Below, one piece after another: positions 34,326-41,185 of a stretch of 64,000 bases of DNA. Numbering within the stretch: the first letter of the stretch is position 1; every line of letters starts with the position of its first letter. This DNA is from Micromonospora sp. RHAY321 (GTDB lineage Bacteria > Actinomycetota > Actinomycetes > Mycobacteriales > Micromonosporaceae): the NCBI RefSeq assembly GCF_023896955.1, contig NZ_JAMHIW010000020.1:50552-114551 (forward strand), read 5' to 3'. The notes below the pieces were generated by a model. It searched no databases, was not told the DNA's origin, and saw only the letters and a list, made by a program, of their open reading frames with translations. The position numbers and the translations under genes were made by a program.

Positions 34326-35171
34326 TCAGACGACCGCGCCGTTGTCCGGGTCGTCGTCGTCCTCGTCGCCGGGGCGCAGCCGCCAGATCAGCGTGACGAA
34401 ACCGGCCAGGATGCCGGTGAACCCGAACAGGGTGACCGCCGAGCGGTCCACCGGGAGCAGCGACGGGAACAGGAACAGCACGAACCCGAGGACCACCGCG
34501 AGCGTGCCGACCACCGCGTACTTGGAGACCCGGGGCAGCGGCGGCGGTGGCGGCGGGTGGTAACCCTCGTCCTCGTCCTCGTCGTCGGGCAGGTCGGCGC
34601 CGAACGTGTCCAGCCCGTCCAGCAGTGACGGCTCGTCCGGCCGGGTGCCACGCCCGACGGAGATGCCGGAGATGTCGGTGGCGGACGGTAGCCGGCGGAC
34701 GTCGGTGGCGGTCGGGCCGGCCTCGTCGGCGCCGGTGCGGCCCAGCGGACCGGTGGCCGGCTCGTCCCGGTCGTCCACGTCCTCCGCGGCCGGCCACGGG
34801 TGCTCACCGACGGTCGAGGTGCTGTGGAAACCGGCCACGATCCGCGCCCACTCGGCGTCGATGTCCGGCTCGTCGCGGGCCGGCGGTTGCTCGGGGGCCG
34901 TCTCGTCGGCGAGCTGGGTCAGGTAGTCCCGCGCGGTGGTCAGGTGCGAGCGGTCGACGTAGAGCCGGTCGACCGGCCGGGCCGGGACGGTGGTGGTGCG
35001 GGTGACCGGGTTGAGGTCGGCCGAGGGTTGGAGGTAGGCGGCGATCCCGCCGGCGGCCAGCACGTCCAGCAGGTGCTCGCCGACGCGCGGATCGACGTCG
35101 CCGACGACGGCGTACTCGCTCGCGTCGAGCCCGTTGTCCCGCCGTCCCCGGCGGGCCCCACCCGCTGACAC
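34326..35171 (-). CDS. Membrane protein with C-terminal two-helix anchor (hypothetical)
   Basis: 281 aa. N-terminal domain YAVVGDVDPRVGEHLLDVLAAGGIAAYLQPS resembles small putative signal-transducing domains; the middle is acidic and disordered (DDEDEDEGYHPPPPPP), and the C-terminus has two transmembrane helices (about residues 215-260) and an acidic tail. GTG 35171 chosen for the GAGGAGG upstream. No named function. Confidence 0.65.
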   Translation of the reverse strand: MSAGGARRGRRDNGLDASEYAVVGDVDPRVGEHLLDVLAAGGIAAYLQPSADLNPVTRTTTVPARPVDRLYVDRSHLTTARDYLTQLADETAPEQPPARDEPDIDAEWARIVAGFHSTSTVGEHPWPAAEDVDDRDEPATGPLGRTGADEAGPTATDVRRLPSATDISGISVGRGTRPDEPSLLDGLDTFGADLPDDEDEDEGYHPPPPPPLPRVSKYAVVGTLAVVLGFVLFLFPSLLPVDRSAVTLFGFTGILAGFVTLIWRLRPGDEDDDDPDNGAVV

Positions 35172-35242
35172 CCGGACATCCTCCTCAACGCGCCTTCGGC
35201 GCGGCCGCCCCTGCCCCTCGGCGTCCGTCCGCACGCCGTGCT

Positions 35243-35340
35243 CTGAATCGTGACACGTCGGGGGCCGGTTCCGGGAGTGCGTTGTGTCGCGTCTTCCAAA
35301 GTCAGAGCCCTGCCGCTGGTCGCGGCGGAGGCTCTTTGTC
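35243..35340 (+). repeat. Left 98-bp direct repeat (attL candidate) with internal terminator
   Basis: Identical over 98 bp to 38960-39057. Its right part (35304-35340) is a GC-rich hairpin (AGAGCC...GGCTCT) followed by TTGTC, so the attachment core contains a terminator. No tRNA is recognisable. Confidence 0.85.
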
Positions 35341-35346
35341 GGTTTT

Positions 35347-35367
35347 TGCTAATCCCTTGCTAACAGA
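35347..35367 (+). other. Possible integrase arm sites, left end
   Basis: TGCTAA (35347) and TGCTAACAGA (35358-35367), 11 bp apart, just inside the left repeat. The same pair with 12-bp spacing lies near the right end (38824 and 38836). Confidence 0.5.
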
Positions 35368-35372
35368 AGGTC

Positions 35373-35640
35373 TCAGCAGGCGGCGCTGCTCACCTTCTCG
35401 CCGACCGCCCGCATGACCTCGCCGTGCTTCTCCTGGGACAGGCGGGCGTACCGCTTGCCGGTGAACGCCGGGTTGGTGTGCCCATCACCTTCGACAAGAC
35501 CGGCATCGACACGTCAGCGTTGAGCGCGATCGACGCGAACGTGTGTCGCAGGTCATGGAACCGCAGCCGGGGGAGCCCCGCCTGCTCGGTGCGCTTTCGG
35601 AACGCCCGCCCGACCGGGTACGTCCCCTCACCTCGTGAAC
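35373..35640 (-). pseudogene. Tyrosine recombinase (integrase) C-terminal relic, frameshifted
   Basis: Reading leftwards: AFRKRTEQAGLPRLRFHDLRHTFASIALN..., the HxxR box of phage integrases, then a single-base loss near 35480. In the next frame it continues HTNPAFTGKRYARLSQ with the nucleophile Tyr, ending at TGA 35373-35375. The N-terminal half, including the first catalytic Arg, is absent. Not functional. Confidence 0.8.
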
Positions 35641-35971
35641 AAGAGGCGATGGTCCGGCGGTACATCGCCGAGCAGCAGCAGCAGACCGAGCGGCTTCTAC
35701 CCTCGCCCGCTGAGATGCTGCGGCGGGACCTGGAGATTAACGAGCGCGGAATGCGGCAGGTGCTCGGCAGCAGCGAAGACGGCCGGAGTGGGCGCGGGAG
35801 GCAGCCGAGAAGGAGCCGGCCGGCAGTTACGCGCCGGAGGTCCCGCGCGCCCCGTGGCTGACAAGGGCGGGCGGCCGTGTGGGGCGGAATCTCGACCGGG
35901 AGCCGGTGCCGCCTCCCGAGGGTGGGGCGGCGCGGGCTGCCCGGGTTCAAGACGACCAGGACGAGGAGTGA
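35632..35971 (+). pseudogene. Decayed gene fragment 1
   Basis: Protein-like sequence in two frames: EQEAMVRRYIAEQQQQTERLL and PSPAEMLRRDLEINERGMRQVL, then a frame change near 35785 and RPEWAREAAEKEPAGSYAPE to a stop at 35969-35971. Start missing. Family not recognised; typical of conserved small proteins of actinomycete integrative elements. Confidence 0.5.
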
Positions 35972-36180
35972 TGACCATGGGCAAGGTAGTTCGGGGCGTC
36001 AGTGTTCGACGAGGGCGACCCCGCTGGGCAAGGTCCAGCCGACGGAGGACGTTGCGGCGGCCGGTCGGGCGCTGGAGCGGGACCGCTCGGCCAAGGACTC
36101 GGCGAATGCCCGTGGCCTTGAGGCGCACACGCGGACGGTCGAGGGCAGCAGACGACCGCCTGACCGGCATAGACTCCGGC
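35971..36180 (+). pseudogene. Possible decayed gene fragment 2
   Basis: ATG 35971 overlaps the previous stop (ATGA). The start reads MTMGKVVRGVSV, then the coding-like frame shifts (FDEGDP, later KVQPTEDVAAAGRALERDRS). No intact product. 36181-36305 holds a hairpin and nothing else I can support. Confidence 0.3.
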
Positions 36181-36214
36181 CCCCGCCCCTGTTGCTTCTT
36201 CCAGCAGGGCGGGG
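36181..36214. terminator. GC-rich hairpin inside the island
   Basis: CCCCGCCC (36181) pairs with GGGCGGGG (ending 36214), with one bulge further in. Located beyond the 3' end of the minus-strand gene at 36306. Confidence 0.5.
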
Positions 36215-36305
36215 ACCGGTCTGTGTCGCCGAAGGGCGGTCCACCTGTCCCCGTCCCGCATGGGTTGGACGATCTGCGACTGCCCGCCGGGGAGATCTCC
36301 TGAGA

Positions 36306-36854
36306 TCAGTCCGACAGATCCGGGTCAGCCATCGCGGCACGGAGGCAAGACTGCAACTCGGACAGGTCTCGATGTATGCCGATAATGAATTGGCTGTCAG
36401 CATCCAAGTAGGGCTGGCCCTGGGGAGTGTGGTTCGGACTGCCTTCGTACAGCTCCCAGTACAGGCTCTCCTCCGACTGGCGCAGCCGGTACCACGCATC
36501 CCGTACGGATTTCGGGGCTAAAAGCTTGACCTGTGCGGTGAGCTTTTCGTGGTGGATTAGGCCGTCTGCTCCTCTGGCTTTGGTGATGCCAAGTTCGTCG
36601 GTGACCGCACCCAACGTCTCCTCGAAGTTCTGCGAGTACTCGGCCAGATCTACATAGAGCTTGATCCGCAGCTCGCGAAGCCGATCGGCCCTCTCGCGCT
36701 GCCAGCGGATCTCGTCAATCTCTCGTTCCCTTCGCCACCGCTCGTCCTCCCGCTTCTTGCTCGCCCGTTGGGTGAGCCAAGCTGCGGTCACGGTGCCACC
36801 GACGCCAGCCGCAGCCACGACGATCGGCACCCACAAGGGAGTGCTTGCTTCCAT
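36306..36854 (-). CDS. Island membrane/coiled-coil protein (hypothetical)
   Basis: 182 aa. One N-terminal transmembrane helix (VPIVVAAAGVGGTVTAAWL), then a highly charged coiled coil (KKREDERWRREREIDEIRWQ) and a helical C-terminus. ATG 36854 with GAAGAG upstream. Base composition is lower in GC than core genes here, in keeping with transfer. No catalytic motif. Confidence 0.65.
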   Translation of the reverse strand: MEASTPLWVPIVVAAAGVGGTVTAAWLTQRASKKREDERWRREREIDEIRWQRERADRLRELRIKLYVDLAEYSQNFEETLGAVTDELGITKARGADGLIHHEKLTAQVKLLAPKSVRDAWYRLRQSEESLYWELYEGSPNHTPQGQPYLDADSQFIIGIHRDLSELQSCLRAAMADPDLSD

Positions 36855-36996
36855 CTCTTCAGTTTGGCGCTTGCCGACGACCCCCTGCGCTTCCGGTGGG
36901 GTCGTCGTGGGGTCTCCCGTGGCTCCCGGCGGCCTTCCGCCGCCCAGGGCGGGGTCGGCCTGCCGGGGGCGGGGGGCTTCCGAGGCGGGTCGGCTG

Positions 36997-37212
36997 TTAC
37001 TCGGCTTCGTCGCCGTCGGTGACTCGGGGTGGCCGGTGTTCGGTGATCCACGCTTCAACGTCGACACGCAGCCAGACGGTCATGCCATGCAGGCGCTGGA
37101 ATGGCTCGGGGAAGGTCGGGTAGCGCACGAGCTGGCGCATCCGGGTGCGGCTCACGCCGAGCAGCTCTTGCAGCTCGTGTGGACCGACCAGCGGCCCCGG
37201 GACCTCACCCAC
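36997..37212 (-). CDS. Excisionase/AlpA-like helix-turn-helix protein
   Basis: 71 aa. Winged-helix layout of the MerR/excisionase type: LVGPHELQELLGVSRTRMRQ followed by the wing FPEPFQRLHGMTVWLRVDVEAWI. Small proteins like this direct excision or control integrase genes in actinomycete elements. Probably the recombination directionality factor of the island. Confidence 0.75.
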   Translation of the reverse strand: MGEVPGPLVGPHELQELLGVSRTRMRQLVRYPTFPEPFQRLHGMTVWLRVDVEAWITEHRPPRVTDGDEAE

Positions 37213-37369
37213 AGGTGGACCGTATTGGCGACGCTACTGCCGGATTGGGTCTACCTACTTGCGCAGACCCATTTGGGTGGCCAAAGTAATCCCGTGGTGA
37301 CCGTCCGGTGGAGAACCCGAGACCCGGCGCGTGGTCGCCCACCTCACCACCAACTGGAGGGAGTGGCAC

Positions 37370-37621
37370 GTGGACCAGGGCACCGAACTGGAGTGGTTGC
37401 GCGAGCGGGTCAAGGGTTTGGAGACCGCATTGCAGTGCTCGCGGCGGGAGTTGATCGACATGCGGTGTCGGTTGGCGTTGATCGCCCGGGTGGCCGAAGA
37501 CCTTGAACGGGCGAAGCGGGCTCCCGGGGTGGCGTTCGGTGCGATCAACGCGGCGTTGTACTCGGAGCCGTCGACCATGCGCCAGGTGCACCGGCATCTG
37601 TCGCGGCGGCGGCCGATGTAG
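37370..37621 (+). CDS. Island small coiled-coil protein (hypothetical)
   Basis: 83 aa from GTG 37370, preceded by GGAGGGA (37357-37363). The N-terminal half is a heptad-like coiled coil (TELEWLRERVKGLETALQ). It lies 96 bp upstream of the 361-aa cargo gene on the same strand. Not recognised. Confidence 0.6.
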   Translation: MDQGTELEWLRERVKGLETALQCSRRELIDMRCRLALIARVAEDLERAKRAPGVAFGAINAALYSEPSTMRQVHRHLSRRRPM

Positions 37622-37717
37622 GGCGAGCTGTCCTGCCCCGGCTGATGCGGACGGCGAATTTTGTCGCACCCTGCAGGTAGCGTGGTCGGTCGATGTGGCC
37701 AACGCCGAGGGGGCAAG

Positions 37718-38803
37718 GTGGGCAATAGCTTCAAGCCCAACCGGAAGGGGTTTCGGGACTTGCAGCGCGATCTGCAGAAGCAACTCGACAAGTACCCGGT
37801 CCGGATACCGGTCCAGGGGGAGATCGCCGGGGGCGGGGGCATCGCCAGCGGCGGCGGCAACGGTGCTGGCGGGGGGTCGGTCACCGGGTCGGAGTTGGAA
37901 CTCGTCGCAGGTTGGATCGTTGACTGGATCTACGAGGGTTCGAAGAACGGGCCTGGCTATCCGTCGGCCATCGGCTCGTTGATCGACAAGCTCGGCTTAG
38001 GCGACTTCCGTCCTCGGGCCGAACCGCAGATCGACGTGGCAATCGACTTCCTCAAGGGCAGGGGGTGCGTCGATGAGATGAGGCTGATGGGTGGCGGCGG
38101 CCTTGACCGGATGATCAAGCTCACCGAGATCGGCCGTACCGAGGCGGTGGCCCGGCTGGAGCGTCGCAAGGACAGTCGTGCTCGCCGTATGGCCTGCCGG
38201 GACGCGGTCCTGCGGTGGGTGTACGAGCGGGACGCCAACGGTGAGTCGACTGAGATCGCCGAGATCGCGACCAGCCCGTACGGCTGGTTCAACGGGGAAC
38301 TGTTCGGCGCGGCGGACCTGGTGGGTGCGGTCCAGTTCCTGCGGGAGCGGCGGCTGTTGGGCGGGACCGACGAGACCCCGACTATCGAGCCGGCCGGGAC
38401 TGAGTGCATCGAGCAGTACGGAGGGGTTGTGAGCTACCTGAACCGGGGCGACGGCGCGGGCGTGAACGTCACCGTGATGGGCGACAACAAGGGCCAACTC
38501 GCGGTGGCGAACCGGGACGTCGCCCAGAACCAGACCAACACGAACGACGCCCAGGTGTTGACCGTGTTCGCGGAGGCGCTGCGGGAGTTCGCCCGACTGC
38601 TGCCTGAGGACCAGCAGCCGCAGTACGAGACGGTCGCCGCTGAACTGGAGCGGGAGGCGGCCAAGGACGAGCCCGACAAGGGTTGGGTCCGGTCGCTGCT
38701 TGCTCGGGGGAAGGGCCTGCTGGAGGGTGCGCCGGAAGACCTGCAGCACCTCGCTCAGGTCGCGAAGATCGGGTTTGACCTCTTCGGCCAGGGCCTCGGC
38801 TGA
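37718..38803 (+). CDS. Island cargo protein, 361 aa, unknown function
   Basis: GTG 37718 with GAGGGGGCAAG upstream. N-terminus SFKPNRKGFRDLQRDLQKQL is basic and helical and is followed by a Gly-rich linker (about residues 40-58). A central helical, winged-helix-like region (about 60-240) includes LTEIGRTEAVARLERRK. A distinctive Asn/Gln-rich strand segment NVTVMGDNKGQLAVANRDVA (about 249-268) precedes a C-terminal helical bundle (about 275-361). No enzyme motif found. As the largest intact gene of the island it is the likely cargo, perhaps an accessory or defence function (inference only). Confidence 0.65.
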   Translation: MGNSFKPNRKGFRDLQRDLQKQLDKYPVRIPVQGEIAGGGGIASGGGNGAGGGSVTGSELELVAGWIVDWIYEGSKNGPGYPSAIGSLIDKLGLGDFRPRAEPQIDVAIDFLKGRGCVDEMRLMGGGGLDRMIKLTEIGRTEAVARLERRKDSRARRMACRDAVLRWVYERDANGESTEIAEIATSPYGWFNGELFGAADLVGAVQFLRERRLLGGTDETPTIEPAGTECIEQYGGVVSYLNRGDGAGVNVTVMGDNKGQLAVANRDVAQNQTNTNDAQVLTVFAEALREFARLLPEDQQPQYETVAAELEREAAKDEPDKGWVRSLLARGKGLLEGAPEDLQHLAQVAKIGFDLFGQGLG

Positions 38804-38808
38804 GGTTG

Positions 38809-38845
38809 AGCACCAGCCCACGGTGCTAAGCCTGGTGCTAACAGA
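38809..38845 (+). other. Inverted repeat and arm-site pair at right end of island
   Basis: AGCACCAG (38809-38816) pairs with CTGGTGCT (38832-38839), a possible terminator for the cargo gene. TGCTAA (38824) and TGCTAACAGA (38836-38845) repeat the left-end pair in the same orientation. Confidence 0.5.
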
Positions 38846-38959
38846 CCGCGAGGGACGGGTTGGTACGGAGCGGTACCGGCCGGGATCGGCAGGGGACGGA
38901 GACGCACGTCCGGGCGTTGCGAGGCACGGAGGGGGACGGGCCGGGACCGCAGACGCCCC

Positions 38960-39057
38960 CTGAATCGTGACACGTCGGGGGCCGGTTCCGGGAGTGCGTT
39001 GTGTCGCGTCTTCCAAAGTCAGAGCCCTGCCGCTGGTCGCGGCGGAGGCTCTTTGTC
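38960..39057 (+). repeat. Right 98-bp direct repeat (attR candidate)
   Basis: Exact copy of 35243-35340, including the terminator-like hairpin (39021-39052). Confidence 0.85.
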
Positions 39058-39178
39058 CGTTCTTGCGAGGGGCGCGGCAGGGGACCGGCCGGCCGCCGCC
39101 CCGGAGGTACGTGGGTATCTCGGGCCGAGCGCCTCCGAAAGCCGGCCCGAGGATGTCCGAAGCCGGCCCGAGCGTCCG

Positions 39179-39207
39179 TTGTGGTGGGGCTCCGCGCTTC
39201 GTAGGCT
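39179..39207 (+). promoter_or_regulatory. Candidate promoter of plsC
   Basis: TTGTGG (39179-39184), 17 nt, TAGGCT (39202-39207), 74 bp before the plsC GTG. Just upstream are two copies of the GCCGGCCCGAG motif (39140-39170). Confidence 0.4.
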
Positions 39208-39281
39208 CGTCGCGACGGCGGCCCCGCCCGGCGGAGCACGGGCGCGGGCGCCGTCGTCACCACGCCACGGGAAGGACGCCG

Positions 39282-39974
39282 GTGCTGTACTGGCTGTTGA
39301 AGTACGTCATCCTCGGTCCGCTGCTCAAGCTGATCTTCCGGCCACAGGTGGAGGGCCTGCACCACATACCGGCGACCGGGCCGGTGATCCTGGCCAGCAA
39401 CCACCTCTCCTTCTCCGACTCGATCTTCACGCCGCTGATCACCCCTCGGAGGGTCACCTTCGTGGCCAAGGCCGAGTACTTCACCGGCAAGGGGATCAAG
39501 GGCTGGCTGACCAGGATGTTCTTCGTCGGCACGGGCACCATCCCGGTGGACCGCTCCGGCGGCCGGGCGGCCCGCGCCGCACTGGACACCCAGCTGCAGG
39601 TGCTGCGTACCGGGGGAGTGGCCGGCATCTACCCGGAGGGGACCCGGTCCCCGGACGGGCGGCTCTACCGGGGCAAGACCGGTGTGGCCCGGCTCGCCCT
39701 GGAGAGCGGCGCGCGGGTGGTGCCCGTGGTGATGCTCAACGCCGACGAGATCCAGCCGCCGGGCAAGCTGATCCCCAAGGTCGCCCGCGTGAAGATCCGC
39801 TTCGGCGCTCCGCTGGACTTCTCCCGCTACGCCGGGCTGGCCGGCGACCGGTTCGTCGAACGCGCCGTCACCGACGAGATCATGTACGAGCTGATGGAAC
39901 TTTCCGGCCGCGAGTACGTCGACATCTACGCGCAGAAGCTCAAGGAGCGTGTCCCCGCGCCGGTGGCCGCCTGA
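39282..39974 (+). CDS. plsC: 1-acyl-sn-glycerol-3-phosphate acyltransferase
   Basis: 230 aa with all family motifs: NHLSFSD (HX4D, about residues 40-46), GTIPVDR, YPEGTRSPDG and a C-terminal VVPVVML. Acylates lysophosphatidate in phospholipid synthesis at the membrane. GTG 39282 with GGAAGG upstream. An intact paralogue of the deleted copy at 18855-19370. M. tuberculosis Rv2182c has the equivalent position. Confidence 0.9.
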   Translation: MLYWLLKYVILGPLLKLIFRPQVEGLHHIPATGPVILASNHLSFSDSIFTPLITPRRVTFVAKAEYFTGKGIKGWLTRMFFVGTGTIPVDRSGGRAARAALDTQLQVLRTGGVAGIYPEGTRSPDGRLYRGKTGVARLALESGARVVPVVMLNADEIQPPGKLIPKVARVKIRFGAPLDFSRYAGLAGDRFVERAVTDEIMYELMELSGREYVDIYAQKLKERVPAPVAA

Positions 39975-39999
39975 CCCGGGGTGACCGGAGGCGTCGCGG

Positions 40000-41070
40000 C
40001 TAGGTCGCGACGACGTCGGCGACGACGCAGGCGATGTTGTCCGGTGCCCCCTCGGCGTACGCGAGTGAGATCAGCCGCTGCACGGTCTGCTCGGGATCAC
40101 CCGCCCCGGTCAGGGCCGTGCGCAGCGCCGCGCGGTCCACCACGGCGGACAGACCGTCGGAGCACAACAGGTAGCGGTCGCCGGCCAGGGCGGTGCGCAG
40201 TGCCAGGTCCGCCTCGACATGGTCCCCGCCGGCTCCCAGTGCCCGCACCAGCAGGGCCCGCTGGGGATGCGCCGCGGCCTCGTCGCGGCTGAGCTTGCCC
40301 TGGTCGACCTGTGACTGCACCCAGGTGTGGTCCTGGGTGAGCTGGAACAGCTCACCGCCGCGCAGCAGATATGCCCGGGTGTCGCCGATGTGCACCAGGG
40401 CCAGTTGGGAGCCGCGGCGCAGCATCGCGGTCAGGGTGGTGAACGGCTGGTGATCGTCGGTCGCCGCCCTGAACACGGTCCGATCGGCCTCGCTGACCGC
40501 ATCGGCCAACCTGGTGAGCAGTTCGGCAGCCGGCACGTCGACCAGCTCCAGCGGCTTGAGGGCGTCGATGGCCGCGCTGCTGGCGGCGGCACCCCCGGGC
40601 CCGCGTGCGCCGTCGGCGACCGCCAGCAGGACATCGCTGGCGTAGGTGGCGTCCTCGTTGCTGTCGCGCCCGGTCCCGGTGCTACAGCCGGCGGCGTGGC
40701 GGATGCCGAGGGTGGGGTTGGCGTCGGACATGGTGGTTCCCCTTCCCGACAGGTGCTCGACGAGGAAGGTGGTGAGGCGTCCGCGGGCCGCCGTGTCGGT
40801 CACGATCCGCTGCCAGTACGCGTGGATCGCCTCGGCCGCCGCGGCGGGTTCCAGGCCGCAGACGACGCGGATCTCCGCCAGCGGCATGCCGATGCGGCGA
40901 AGCTGGGCGATCAGCCGGGCCCGGTCCAGCTGGTCCGGCTCGTAGAGCCGGTAACCGGAATCAGGGTCGACCGCGGCCGGCGGCAGCAGTCCGAGCTCGT
41001 CGTACAGGCGCAACGCCTTCGGCGTCAGCCGCGCCGCGCGGGCGAACGCACCGATGGTCAGCAGCCCCAC
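40000..41070 (-). CDS. MerR regulator fused to PP2C-type Ser/Thr phosphatase
   Basis: 356 aa. Residues 1-70: MerR helix-turn-helix (LTIGAFARAARLTPKALRLYDELGLL...SGYRLYEPDQ). Residues about 115-356: PP2C phosphatase with RDSNEDA, AVADGARGPGG, HIGDTRAYLLR, LLCSDGLS and APDNIACVV, the metal-binding Asp set. The usual ADGMGG is ADGARG. DNA binding and phosphatase activity in one chain suggests phosphorylation-dependent transcription control. GTG 41070 with GAGGAGG 8 nt upstream. Confidence 0.85.
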   Translation of the reverse strand: MGLLTIGAFARAARLTPKALRLYDELGLLPPAAVDPDSGYRLYEPDQLDRARLIAQLRRIGMPLAEIRVVCGLEPAAAAEAIHAYWQRIVTDTAARGRLTTFLVEHLSGRGTTMSDANPTLGIRHAAGCSTGTGRDSNEDATYASDVLLAVADGARGPGGAAASSAAIDALKPLELVDVPAAELLTRLADAVSEADRTVFRAATDDHQPFTTLTAMLRRGSQLALVHIGDTRAYLLRGGELFQLTQDHTWVQSQVDQGKLSRDEAAAHPQRALLVRALGAGGDHVEADLALRTALAGDRYLLCSDGLSAVVDRAALRTALTGAGDPEQTVQRLISLAYAEGAPDNIACVVADVVAT

Positions 41071-41185
41071 GTCGACATCCTCCTCGTACCGGTCACGGCG
41101 ACCGGTACGAACCAGGCTGGAGCTTGCCCAAAGGGAAAGGTCAAGGGGCGTGGACGAACCCGTCCCGGTGCCCGGCCCGCAACGG

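Larger units (their letters stand above)
35243..39057. mobile_element. Small integrated element (3.8 kb) bounded by 98-bp direct repeats
   Basis: Identical 98-bp repeats at 35243-35340 and 38960-39057 flank a tyrosine integrase relic next to the left repeat, an excisionase-like gene, decayed fragments and three uncharacterised genes. The genes have mixed codon usage, with several AT-richer stretches (for example 36306-36854). The layout fits a site-specifically integrated element that has lost its integrase and is now immobile. Host genes resume at plsC (39282). Confidence 0.8.

Noticed and set aside
35243..35340. tRNA or tmRNA 3' end as integration site
   Set aside because: No acceptor stem, anticodon or T-arm pattern could be drawn in either strand.
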